Source: Harmothoe impar (Eukaryota > Annelida > Polychaeta > Phyllodocida > Polynoidae). From it: a stretch of 64,000 nt of DNA. Where the stretch lies: NCBI GenBank assembly GCA_947462335.1, contig OX381708.1, forward strand, positions 9,486,001 to 9,550,000. The letters are read 5' to 3'. The notes under the pieces were generated by a model. That model was given only the letters and a program-made list of their open reading frames with translations, made no database searches and was not told the DNA's origin. Below are positions 22,542-32,951 of the stretch, in pieces (within the stretch, counting starts at the first letter, position 1; each line of letters begins with the position of its first letter). The translations under genes were made by a program, and so were the position numbers.

Positions 22542-23445
22542 AGTAAAGGCACCCAAAGGCGGACAGACCCTTATTCCGGACACCCTGCAATCAGATGATG
22601 ATTCTGGTACTAAATACATACATGATTGACCATGTAACCATACCTATTGGATGCCCTACATGTTGCCTTGCCAGAATCTAAGAAACCGAAATGTATCACA
22701 CAAAAAATACTAAGGAAATTTCGTTTTACTGTTGGGTAGTATCTATTAAAGTCTATAAACCATGCTCCTTAGCAGTCGTGCTAAGCACACACATGAAGTT
22801 TAGAGGGTTATATTCTCAGTAAAACAGTATTGACCTAGTATGGTGACCATAGGTTTTTAAATAGAGTGTCCCTTTGATAGCATTATGCCATGTACATGAT
22901 CATGAACTGTTTACAAGTGTAGGTGCCTAATTCCGGACCCAGGCTATATATAACCAGATGTGCCCTGCCTAGATATGGCCGAAACTACTAGTTGCATGCA
23001 CAACCTAACTCATTATTCGTGGTTGATTTCTCAGTGTATATGTCATGTATGCAAGATCATAACATTGCATTGATGCATTGGGAAGCTTCAGATTCAATTA
23101 AATATATAATATATAGAAAAGGAAGGTTACTTATGTCTTGTTTCAGGGGTGTTTTGTAAGGTGTCCGGAATAAGGTACTTATGTCCGGAATTAGGTGCCA
23201 AAACGACAATAAATCAGTCAAGCCTGGTCCATATTGCTGAGGGGGCAAAAAGTTTGAAACCTAGTGCACTTTTATAACAACACGTATGCCTTTCAGATGG
23301 CACTTATTGGGCATCAACAGATAGTTTCTCACCAGATAAATATGAAGATGTCTGCTAAGTGTCCGGAACTAGGGTACTTAACTCTACATTGGGTACGTAC
23401 GTAAGTCTCACATGAGGATCCACACATGGGTGAAATATTTTGTGG
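22542..23445. other. Leader insertion with repeated TCCGGA, unit 2
   Basis: Copy of 14602-15505; no gene seen. Confidence 0.45.
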
Positions 23446-23780
23446 GTTTGTACAATATATCGATGAACACAGATTTTATCTTTAAGTTTTTTGGTAGGAA
23501 AACCCCAAAAATGCCTTAAAAAATGAAAATAAAAAAATGGGGTAGGACCAAAAAAAATAGGGTTGGTTTGGATACCTGCACACAACTTTTTTTTGCCCTA
23601 ACAAGGTCTCCTCCGCCGGTTTCACTGCTTCTGGAACTTCTTCCAAAGCAGTCCGTCCGGTAGCCTGGTCTATTCGTAGAATGGCATCGCCCACTTATGG
23701 ATAGGTATAAATTTCTCACGAGATCCATGCCAGCCGACAGAATACCAAATAAGTTTATCCTAGAATGATCACAGCACCAG

Positions 23781-24645
23781 TGTAGCCCTCTGTCAGGCAG
23801 TATTGGGTGGACACTGCCGTCGGGTTGTTGATCAGGCCACACTTTTTTTTATTATTTGGGTCACGGATCCCATTTTGCCTAAATGAAAGGTAAATAATTG
23901 TTTTCCTGTTGACTTTAGCTTTCCATTGGTATATCACACCATATATCTTTAAATTTTTTCTATAATTTGTTTTCTCTGGAGTACACATCGGAGGGAATAA
24001 AAAAAAAAGTGTTAAATCCTAATTTTATTTTTATTCCGATTTTTGGCTTTCCTAGTGCGGCGGGCCCGTAACCCAAATTTAAAAAAAAGTGTAGCCTCAG
24101 TATGATATGATCAATGTGAGACAAAACAGAACCCGGTCAGCTCATCTTACTTGGCCTTTATTCACACATATAAAGACAGACCCGATAGCTCTGTTGATAT
24201 TACACTCTGAGCGCATCCACCCTATCCGTTGGGAAAGTAATATGAAAGTAATATGGGGGAGTAATATGAAAATCAACCATAAAGCACAATGCTGTATATT
24301 ACTCTAGCATCCAAACCAATTAGCACCATCACAGCTGCTATGCCAGTCTCAGAGTCTGCTTAAAGCTGGGCCGTCAGGGAATAAGTTCAGCATTTTCCAT
24401 ACATGGACTAAAATAACAGTTCCACCAGAAGGCAGCAGTGTTTGGACAGGGGACCAGGAGCATTGTCCAGCTACAACATATTCACCCTATCTTATACCTG
24501 TAAGAGCTGAGCTCCCAGCCCTTAAGAGCCCTCTTGTGAATGGAAACTGAACTATATCCAAAAGTGCTTTTGGCCTCACTTCAACCATGACGGTCAAGCT
24601 TTAACCTTTATCTCCGGTCGCCATATATACGGTGACGTGGGGTCA
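23781..24645 (-). repeat. LTR3, diverged and interrupted
   Basis: The LTR on the right edge of the array, starting TGTAGCC and ending GGGGTCA. It aligns to LTR1 and LTR2 across GATCAATGTGAGACAAAACA, the Pol II-like AT block and the terminal GGTGACGTGGGGTCA, but has many substitutions, a 262-bp MITE (23835-24096) and an extra central segment (about 24245-24590). It is clearly older than the tandem duplication. Confidence 0.7.
23835..24096. mobile_element. MITE with GGCCACACTTTTTTTT ends in LTR3
   Basis: Ends GGCCACACTTTTTTTT and AAAAAAAAGTGTAGCC form an imperfect inverted repeat of about 30 bp. A 3-bp TCA duplication flanks it (23832-23834, 24097-24099). LTR1 and LTR2 give the empty site (GATCAGTAT). 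Confidence 0.75.
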
Positions 24646-24852
24646 GCTGACCTGGGAGTCATGGTGACATGCGTGACTTACAGATGGACTAACAATTAGA
24701 CCTGTTACATAATAATCATGATGCACCTATAGTATGAATATAGAAAACGGCAGCAAATGGTAGGCCTAGCCTTGTCCCAATGATACAGCGACAACACAGT
24801 ACACAGATATATTATGATAAAACAAAAGGAAGAACATGCGTTGGAATCTCAC

Positions 24853-25215
24853 CAGGGGTAGACACTAACTTTTTCAGCTGTGGGCCACCTGGGCCCGTAG
24901 CTTTAAAAAACTACGGGCCCGGACCAAGATCTGTGGGCAAATGGTCACAATTATTTTTTCTTTAAGAGAAAAAAAAAGTTAATTCTTGATTGGTCTATGA
25001 AAGAGTGTAATCAATACGACCAAGTCGGGTACATTTCCCTCTTTCCATCAATATATTGCATGACTATACTTGTCAGTCAAACTTTCATTAAATGCCCTCA
25101 AAATACTCCTGTGGGCCACCCGGGCCCGTAATAGTGCTATTTTGCAGAAAACTACGGGCCCAGACCCAAAACTACGGGCCATGGGCTCCCAGGCCAGCGT
25201 TAGTGTCTACCCCTG
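24853..25215. mobile_element. hAT-like MITE, CAGGGGTAGACACTAAC ends
   Basis: Inverted ends CAGGGGTAGACACTAAC and GTTAGTGTCTACCCCTG, with 5-bp CTCAC on both sides (24848-24852, 25216-25220). The interior repeats GGGCCCGTAG and CTACGGGCCC blocks in opposite directions. CAGGGG ends resemble hAT elements, though 5 bp is shorter than the usual 8-bp hAT target. Confidence 0.75.
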
Positions 25216-25901
25216 CTCACTACACTACCATTAGTAACATACATAAAAAAATAGGATTAATCTCCTTGCTGATATTCACAGATCAAACCTCATGAAATTT
25301 GCATTCAAAATATCAGTGGTCCCCAAAGATGTTGATAGAGGATATCCCCACCCATCTTCACAAATACACTCTACTTAAATATCTAACATAAACCCATGAA
25401 ACTAGATACATGGAATGAATACAATACAGGACTGCACTTGACTGGAATGATACAAAAAATCCCTTGAAATCCCTGCAAAATTATACCCAAATCAAGTCTC
25501 AAATGTGAATTGAAAAATAAATTACTACAATTATCATATCTTCCTTTATACCCTACCAAACTATTTGCTGTCATCATCTAACAGTACTACCATCCTTCAA
25601 CAATAATAGGATTTATATTTCCAACCTGGACAGTTTATAATTAATACTGCATCTAACTAACACTCTTTAGTTAAATGTTGGAGTGATATCCTACATGTAT
25701 ACATACTTTCACTTTCTTCAAGGATAAATCATATAACATTACTGTAGTGGCCAACTCCAGTGCAGGTTCTCAAATAAATGCTTGTGCTATTTTAATGCAG
25801 GGTATGAACTATTTTTATACATCCCTATATCCCATGTAAGGGTAGGTTCTGTATAAGCACAGGTCGAGTCAAATGTTGAAATCTGTAAGCACAGGTGTGC
25901 T
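25216..25901. other. Gene-free stretch
   Basis: AT-rich DNA with no gene or clear repeat, except the AGCACAGGT-containing segment near 25855-25900, which resembles 26870-26910 on the other side of the TTAA element. Confidence 0.4.
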
Positions 25902-25905
25902 TTAA

Positions 25906-26812
25906 GGTGGATCGCTACCTCTTGAATATGGACACACTGCGCAGGTATCTGCGCATGTAGCTTAAATACCTCAGAATAAGCTGATATTAGATCACTGGGT
26001 ACATATATATGCTGACTAAGCAATACCCAAGAATTGGACAAGATTGAGCAAAATTGAGCTGTATATTGGACTTTGAATATTTGATATATTGTAGCCAATA
26101 ATATTTGCTATTTTTGTCATGAGCTAGAACATTGGAATTTTTTTTATCAATAAATCATTATCTAGATGGATATAGATGTCATTACATTGCTTAAAGTAAC
26201 CAAGGGTATGAAGAACAACCATTTTCTACCCTGATTCTTGCCATTTTACCCATTATTCTAGGCATTAAATATGAGATTTAGACCATTTTTGCACTATTTT
26301 TTAACTTCAAATGCCAAAAAAAACTAGACATATGCCCGGGACCCCCTATCAAAAGCACTTTTATATGTTAGCAAATGATCTTAATTATTTTCTGAGAGAG
26401 TTAAAAAAAATTCTGTTAACTTTGAATACTATTTTTAGCTAATAAGGCTACAAAATAATGAAAATTTATTTTGATTCTTTCCAGCAACATCATATTTTTA
26501 CCCAGAATGCCATTGCATACAACCATAAAATTATTTTTGCAGTAAAGTGGAACATATAGGCATTTCACATGTGAGGTTTTACATTTCTGTGCATTATGGT
26601 TGATATGAAAAAAAATCATGGAAGTTTTCACACTTCTTTCTATTTTTTTGTGAAAAATGAAAATACTTTAATTTTTCAAAATTCTGTATCTAAAAAAGTA
26701 GCTCGGGACCCCCCATTTTTCTTTTCATTTTCCCATTCTATATGATATAGACTGCATGTAGAAAAAAAATAGAAAGATTCTGTTAACTTTGATCAAAGGG
26801 TAGCGACCCACC
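25906..26812. mobile_element. TTAA-flanked element, independent copy
   Basis: 907 bp with ends GGTGGATCGCTACC and GGTAGCGACCCACC and TTAA on both sides (25902-25905, 26813-26816). It is diverged from the copies at 12351 and 20291, which shows the family moved more than once. No transposase frame. Confidence 0.75.
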
Positions 26813-27014
26813 TTAACAGACCCCCGAAGATGTTATGGTAACAAATAAACTGGGCAATTGTTGAGAAGGGCACAGGTTAAATCAAATTTTGAAATCTATA
26901 AGCACAGGTGGGCTTATAAACTGACACCCACTGATATTATGGTGACAAATAAACTGTGCAACTGTGGAATATGTCTCTTCCTGTGAGGGGTCTTTATACA
27001 AAACAACAGTTGAT

Positions 27015-29723
27015 TCAGCATTTACAGAAGTGCATGGATGGTGAGGAGACAAGATGAGTGGCTACATGGTTCTGTAAGTCTGCGACTTCAGGGAAGCCCA
27101 TCACACACGTCTCACAGCTGCAACACACATGCATCACAAGGTGGTTCTGTAGATCTACTGGTCGGCAGAACCCCCTCACACACGTTGCACAGCGGGAATT
27201 GTCACAAAGTTCTTCACAGCTGCAACAAATGTCTAATTCTGATTTGATTTTATAGGATTCAGTTTTATCTGGTGATACTAAATCCTGGTTATGTACAGCA
27301 TGGGTGTGATATAAGTGTCCCTTATTTCTGGTTGGTTGGACAGAGATTGAAGGGTCTGTGTGAGGTCTTGTATGCGTCCTCAGGTGTTTCTGTAGTTCTC
27401 GTGCTGTTTGGAATATTATACAGCAAGGGGAACAGGTGTTTACCTGTCTCTTGTTCCCCCTTTTATGGATCTCCATATGGCGCTTCAATGTAGATGAGTA
27501 CATAAACAACTTATTACACATGGGACACTTATGAGGTTTCTCTTCTGTGTGGGTCACCATGTGTATCTTTAAGGCTTCTGCCTCTCTGAACTTCCAACCA
27601 CAGTCAGAACACTTGTGTGGTTTCTCCTGTATATGGGTTCTGATGTGTTGCTTTAAGCTACCTGTCTGTGTGAACTGTTTACCACAGTCATTACACTTAT
27701 AAGGTTTTTCTCCTGTGTGGGTTCTCATGTGTATTGTTAATTTACTGGATTCCCTAAATTGGTTACCACACACAGAACACCTGTGAGGTTTCTCCCCTGT
27801 GTGGGTCATCATGTGTGCCTTTAATTCACTAGATCTCTTACATTGTTTACCACATTCAGAACATGTGTAAGGTTTCCTCTCTGTGTGGATCATCATGTGT
27901 GACTTTAAGTTACCTGCCCTACTAAACTGTTTACCACAGTCAGAACACTTGTAAGGTTTCTCACCTGTGTGTGTCATCATGTGTTTCTTTAAGTTACATG
28001 CCTGAGTAAACAGTTTACCACAGGTAGAACATCTGTATGGTCTCTCTCCTGTGTGGGTCCTCGTGTGTTGCTTTAAGCTATGTAAATGTGAAAATTGTTT
28101 ACCACAGTCAGAACATTTGTGAGGTTTTTCTCCTGTGTGGGTCCTCATATGTAGCTTTAAATGAGCAGAGTCCCTAAATTGTTTACCACAGTCTGAACAC
28201 TTGTGAGGTTTCTCTCCTATGTGAATCATTATGTGTAGTTTTAAGTTAGTTGGCTGAGTAAACTGTTTACCACAGTCAGAACACTTGTAAGGTTTCTCAC
28301 CTGTGTGAGTTCTCATGTGTGTCCTTAAGTGACCTGCCTGTGTAAATTGTTTACCACAGTGAGAACATGTGTGAGGTCTCTCTCCTGTGTGGAACATCAT
28401 GTGTCTCCTTAAGTCACCTGCCCGTCTAAACAAATTACCACATTCTGAACACTTGTGAGGTTTCTCTCCTGTGTGCAACATCTTGTGCTTCTTCAAGTCA
28501 CCTGAGTTACTAAACCTCTTTTTGCATACAGAGCACTCATAAGGTTTTTCTCCTGTGTGGGTCCTCATGTGCAGTTTTAATGTGGAACCTTCCTTAAACT
28601 GTTTACCACAGTCAGAACACTTGTACGGGTTTTCTCCTGTGTGGTTTCTCATGTGTATCTTTAACTTGCTAGATTCCCTAAATTGTTTACCACATATAGA
28701 ACACTTGTGAGGTTTCTCTCCTGTGTGGATCAGCATGTGTGTCTGTAAGTTACCTATCTTATTGAACCGTTTACCACAGACTGAGCACATGTGAGGATTT
28801 TCTCCTTTGTGGATCATCATGTGCAACTTTAGGTTACCTGCCTGTGTAAACTGTTTACCACATTCAGAACACTCATAAGGTTTCTCTCCTGTGTGGGTCC
28901 TCATGTGTAGCTTTAAGCTCGAACCATGTAAAAATTGTTTACCACAATCATAACACTTGTAAGGTTTTTCTTCTGTGTGGATCATCATGTGTGTCTTTAA
29001 TTGAGCCGCTGTCATATACTTTTTATCACACTTAGTACACTTGTGAGGTCTCACGCCGACATGATTCATCATGTGTGTCTTTAAGCCACTTGACTGTGTA
29101 AATTGTTTCCCACACTCAGAACACTTGTAAGGTTTCTCACCTGTGTGGGTTCTCATGTGCGTCTTTAAGTTAGATGCTGTCATACACTTTTTACCACACA
29201 CAGAACACATGTGAGGTTTCTCACCTGTGTGTGTCATCATGTGCGTCTTTAAGCCACCTGCCTGTGTAAACTGTTCACCACAGTCAGAACACTTGTGAGG
29301 TTTTTCTCCTGTGTGGGTCATCATGTGTGTCTTTAAGCCACCTGCCTGTGTAAACTGTTTACCACAGTCAGAACACTTGTGAGGTTTTTCTCCTGTGTGG
29401 ATCCTCATGTGTGTCTTTAAGCTACCTGCCTCTATAAACTGCTTACCACAGTCAGAACACTTGTAAGGTTTCTCTCCTGTGTGGATCATCATGTGTGTCT
29501 TTAAGCCACCTGCCTGTGCAAACTGTTTACCACAGTCAGAACACTTGTAAGGTTTCTCACCTGTGTGGATCCTCATGTGTGTCTTTAAGGCACTTGCACA
29601 TGTAAACTGTTTACTACATAGAGAACAGTGATGGGGCTTCTCCATGGTGGGTATTTTATGGTTCTGTGACTTTGAGTGGCTCCCCCCTCGGCTCTTGGTT
29701 TTTGCTCTTGGCTCAAGTCCCAT
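27015..29723 (-). CDS. Poly-C2H2 zinc-finger protein, 902 aa (ZNF2)
   Basis: Likely nuclear DNA-binding protein and paralogue of the gene at 4634. The leader (residues 1-25, AKTKSRGG) is shared. About 27 consecutive C2H2 fingers follow, joined by TGEKP linkers, then the same spacer with two terminal fingers (CATCVRGF, CETCVMGF). It is a single coding exon from ATG at 29723, with a splice-acceptor-like TTTTTTTGTAG just upstream (acceptor 29821-29822). Unlike ZNF1 its fingers are not recently duplicated as a block, no zinc ligand loss stands out, and its C-terminus (ending FCKC) is free of the 41-bp minisatellite. It is probably the better copy of the ancestral gene end. DNA target unknown. Confidence 0.92.
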   Translation of the reverse strand: MGLEPRAKTKSRGGSHSKSQNHKIPTMEKPHHCSLCSKQFTCASALKTHMRIHTGEKPYKCSDCGKQFAQAGGLKTHMMIHTGEKPYKCSDCGKQFIEAGSLKTHMRIHTGEKPHKCSDCGKQFTQAGGLKTHMMTHTGEKPHKCSDCGEQFTQAGGLKTHMMTHTGEKPHMCSVCGKKCMTASNLKTHMRTHTGEKPYKCSECGKQFTQSSGLKTHMMNHVGVRPHKCTKCDKKYMTAAQLKTHMMIHTEEKPYKCYDCGKQFLHGSSLKLHMRTHTGEKPYECSECGKQFTQAGNLKLHMMIHKGENPHMCSVCGKRFNKIGNLQTHMLIHTGEKPHKCSICGKQFRESSKLKIHMRNHTGENPYKCSDCGKQFKEGSTLKLHMRTHTGEKPYECSVCKKRFSNSGDLKKHKMLHTGEKPHKCSECGNLFRRAGDLRRHMMFHTGERPHTCSHCGKQFTQAGHLRTHMRTHTGEKPYKCSDCGKQFTQPTNLKLHIMIHIGEKPHKCSDCGKQFRDSAHLKLHMRTHTGEKPHKCSDCGKQFSHLHSLKQHTRTHTGERPYRCSTCGKLFTQACNLKKHMMTHTGEKPYKCSDCGKQFSRAGNLKSHMMIHTERKPYTCSECGKQCKRSSELKAHMMTHTGEKPHRCSVCGNQFRESSKLTIHMRTHTGEKPYKCNDCGKQFTQTGSLKQHIRTHIQEKPHKCSDCGWKFREAEALKIHMVTHTEEKPHKCPMCNKLFMYSSTLKRHMEIHKRGNKRQVNTCSPCCIIFQTARELQKHLRTHTRPHTDPSISVQPTRNKGHLYHTHAVHNQDLVSPDKTESYKIKSELDICCSCEELCDNSRCATCVRGFCRPVDLQNHLVMHVCCSCETCVMGFPEVADLQNHVATHLVSSPSMHFCKC

Positions 29724-29873
29724 TTCTGTCTATGTTGTATGTAGGTTGTCCTGTGAATCAGACTCTGTATTACAGACTTCTGTTGGGCCTCCCTGTTTCA
29801 CGATATAACTGTCGCAGAATCTACAAAAAAAGAAACAAGAAAAGATACAACATGCTATTTGTGATAAATGTTA

Positions 29874-30000
29874 GGGAGTGTTCATTTATTATGGGGGGGG
29901 GGGTGAAATTGTCTTTAACACCCCCCCCCCCCCCGGCGCTGTCCAGAGAGTCCGAATTTTTTATGCCTTCCCCCTTAGGAGGGGTGTCAACCCACCACCC
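29874..30000. mobile_element. Partial family A MITE, left end only
   Basis: Begins TTAGGGAGTGTTCATTTATTA like the complete copies, then G and C runs, but no right end is found. It sits in the presumed 5' intron of ZNF2. Confidence 0.5.
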
Positions 30001-30093
30001 CCTATTGGAGTGGTAGGTACCAGTGGTAGCTGTCTTGCAGGTGAAGTGGTAGCTGCGGTTGAAAGTTGAATTATTGTAAAATATCGCATATTA

Positions 30094-30352
30094 GGGAGTG
30101 ATCATTTTTTAACAACGGGGGGGGGGGGGAATTTGGACCCCTTGACCGGGGGCGCAAAAAAATGTAACTGTTTTGAGCCAAAAAAGCCTGCGCGTTACTA
30201 TGCTTCAAAGGGCCCGCGCGCAAGCCGATTTTCGACCCTAAGAGGGGGGGGGGGGTAAAACAATTTGACCCCTCGAGGTGTGGGGGTGTAAAAAATTTTG
30301 CACTCTCCGCGCAGAAACCCACCCCCCCTGTTGTTTAAAAATGATCACTCCC
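30094..30352. mobile_element. MITE, family A, complete
   Basis: Ends GGGAGTGATCATTTTTTAA and the complement, TTA on both sides (30091-30093, 30353-30355), and a C-rich interior with the TAACGCGCAGGC-type block. Confidence 0.75.
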
Positions 30353-30355
30353 TTA

Positions 30356-31441
30356 GCACCCGAACTTTTGGCTCATCCTATAAGCATGACTATGGTGACT
30401 TTGATCATAGTAGCTAAATCTCATGTATAAGCCGTACCCTGACTTTGAGCACATCCTATAAGCTGTACTGGCGATCTGATTGGTTTACTAGCCGCGGCCT
30501 ATCGGCACGGTTTTAGGCCACACCAAAATAAAAAGTTGGTCAGCGGATTTCCTGCACCATATTTTCCAAAAGTTTTTGAAAAATAGAGTGTCTTTGGCCA
30601 GCGCCCACACCATTTCCTTGAAAATTACATTTTTCTTTTCTTCTTTGTTTTAGGTGTCTTTTTCTCTAATTGGGAGCAAGGAAATTTGGGTGTGAAAAAA
30701 AAGGATTGGATGAGTCGGGGCAGCCATAGTACTACAAGGGACAAAATAAAAGCACAACCCAGTAACAATACAGGTATGGAGATCCTTACAAACCAGATTT
30801 TAATCGAAACCAGTGCTAATCACATGATATTTGACGGATCTCCATAAAAATGCACCACATGAACAGGAGCATGATACGAGCATGCTCCTAAAGATTGAAT
30901 GTGTGATTAACATCACAGATGACTCAGGGTCAGGGTAGCCAAGACGGAAAGTGATATACGCACGGCGGCCGTGCGTATAGCGCTACTATACACACGACGG
31001 GCGTGCATATAGCCCTACTATATGCACGACGGGCGTGTGTACAGTTCCACTATATACACGACGAAATATCCTAGCTCCACGCTTTCCAAAACTGAAAAAA
31101 TTGTGTTCATATTCCAACTAGAACTAAAGTTACAAATATATTTATCAAATTCATCAAAAATATAGTTTTCTATGTCCGCCTAGATAGTAGATTTAAGTAG
31201 CCGCTCTCGTTCCCTCTCGCCTTTACAAAACTGTCTTTTTGTATTAAAGTATACCAACTAGAACCAAATTTACAAATATACCCATGAAATAAAATTTAAA
31301 AGCGACTTTTCGAACTGAAACCCTTAATTTCGGCGACATTTCGATCTCAGGGGAGGACCCCTCTGCACCCCCGGTATTGTTTGTGTAGCCTATTAATGTT
31401 CTTAGGCCTACGACAATTGTGTGTAGAATGAGCTAATACAC
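30356..31441. other. Gene-free stretch left of the env element
   Basis: No gene. It holds a GTATAAGCCG-type repeat remnant (30370-30510), a GGCCACACC/GGCC-type MITE remnant (30513-30720), and short palindromic repeats of CACGACGGGCGTG and ACGGCGGCCGTGCG (30957-31075). The block 31290-31375 recurs at 44670-44755 on the other side of the retroelement. Confidence 0.5.
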
Positions 31442-32314
31442 TGTGGCTAGGGAAAACCCTTCCACATCAATGAGGGCGTAAAGATGAGAGATGAGACGTC
31501 AGTTTGAGTACTTGGTATCTTTTATTAATAATAATATTAATATCAGAGTACCAGTCACTAGGGCTCAGTATATAAGTTACTGATGGTTGCAAGATGATAA
31601 GTGATTTCCTCCTCCATCTGACCGGGGTATAAGTACAGGTGCCCGGCAGGTGGAGGGGGTGCCCATGTGACCGGAAGTAGATGTAACAGTGGTTTTCATT
31701 GGATAATATACATTTGACATTTGATTGGATAATTATATATTCATGGCTTTAACATGTGGCGTGCGCTGGACCGCGGGTGGGGAGCCTGGGTCCAGTGCAT
31801 TATGGGTAATGGATTACATAATAAGTAGCATGCACACATGGGGGCTTTGTCGCCCACCTTCCAGGTGGCCTCCAGCCGGCTCAAGTGGCTTTGGCGGTGC
31901 CACACTGATTAAGGGTGTCCAGCTTTATAGCATTGTTTTATGTGTTGACAGTTAATCCTTGAGGTCAACATATAGTTCATTTGTTTTGTGTATAGGTGAC
32001 CGGTCGGTGCCTTGTCGTCTGGAGGGGCTGACCGTTACCTATTGTCCCTGGGATAAGGGTCTGCTTGTGATCTATGGATTAGTTATGTATGGGGGTCAGT
32101 TATGCTTGGCTTTATGAGTAACAGGTATGTCTGACGTCTAGGTGTACTTTGATGGACATATGGATTGAAAATATGTATAAAGTATTGTGCGTATTACAAA
32201 TAATACTAAATATGAATATTAATAATCATAAATCATAATTATGATGTAATATGACGTAATATGACGTAATACAATTGATGAAGGTATAATAAGGGGTTTT
32301 GTGGCGTGACAGCA
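31442..32314 (-). repeat. 3' LTR of the env element
   Basis: 873 bp, TG to CA. On the minus strand U3 starts TGCTGTCACGCC. It contains TGACGTAAT motifs 10 bp apart, one of which is mutated to TGATGTAAT. Candidate TATAAAG at 31923-31929 and AATAAA at 31521-31526 (both minus strand). Confidence 0.9.
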
Positions 32315-32320
32315 CCCCCC
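32315..32320 (-). other. Polypurine tract beside the 3' LTR
   Basis: On the minus strand ATTGGGGGG directly precedes the LTR start, the expected place for plus-strand priming. The tract is short for a Gypsy element. A perfect 8-bp hairpin (32330-32337 with 32342-32349, CCTGCACG stem) lies just upstream. Confidence 0.6.
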
Positions 32321-32951
32321 AATACAACTCCTGCACGCCCTCGTGCAGGCCGAGAAGTAGTAGAGGAAGAGTTATGTCACGCTTCAAAAGTATTTTTATG
32401 AACATTTTTTTTTGTATTTTATAATTTTTGATATATCTATCTTATGCTATGACTATGACTGGGTTCTTAATCACATTTTCTAGGTTTATACGGTGTTTTG
32501 TACATACATGTTATGCAATGGTAATAATAATATTTCAATGGTAACGTACTGGTACTATATGTCTCGCTTCCGTTCTATTTATATGATTATACGTTTTTGG
32601 AAGCTTTTAACCTTACCAATTATTTACATAATACGAGTCGTGGTACAATGGTAAATGTGACGTACTGTTTCTATATGTCGCGCTTCCGTCCTAGTTTATA
32701 ATACAATCAATTCATACGATAGGAAGCTGTAAGAAATTCATTTCAATAATAATATAGATGTACTAAGCGTTTACATAGGCCATGTGTAATACTTAGTATG
32801 GTATGATATTACATGTATAACAATAGGTTGAGCAGTGTATTTTGTTTATGTAATGATCTTTGGCAATACTTGATCTTTTTGATATTCATTCTCAATGTCG
32901 AGGGGCAATGGAGGAAGTTCGTTCTGAGTTATCACCTTCTATGATAAATTT
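32321..32951 (-). other. Untranslated region between env and 3' LTR
   Basis: No gene. AT-rich, with a direct repeat of about 108-bp spacing (CAATGGTAA, then TATATGTC and CGCTTCCGT, near 32535-32580 and 32646-32692). Confidence 0.5.

Larger units (their letters stand above)
15849..23788. repeat. Tandem unit 2 of 7,940 bp
   Basis: Second copy of the unit, offset exactly 7,940 bases throughout. All internal features repeat at +7940: RT fragment 16185, protease-linker 16390, protease 17144, LTR fragment 17497, gag 17752, TTAA element 20291, 39-bp minisatellite 21460, MITE 22276, leader insertion 22542. The extreme identity means a recent duplication or an assembly duplication. Confidence 0.9.

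Noticed and set aside
31436..31441. Target-site duplication of the env element
   Set aside because: Flanks read ACAC on the left and CACA on the right with TG/CA borders; no exact 4-6 bp duplication can be aligned without moving the LTR ends.
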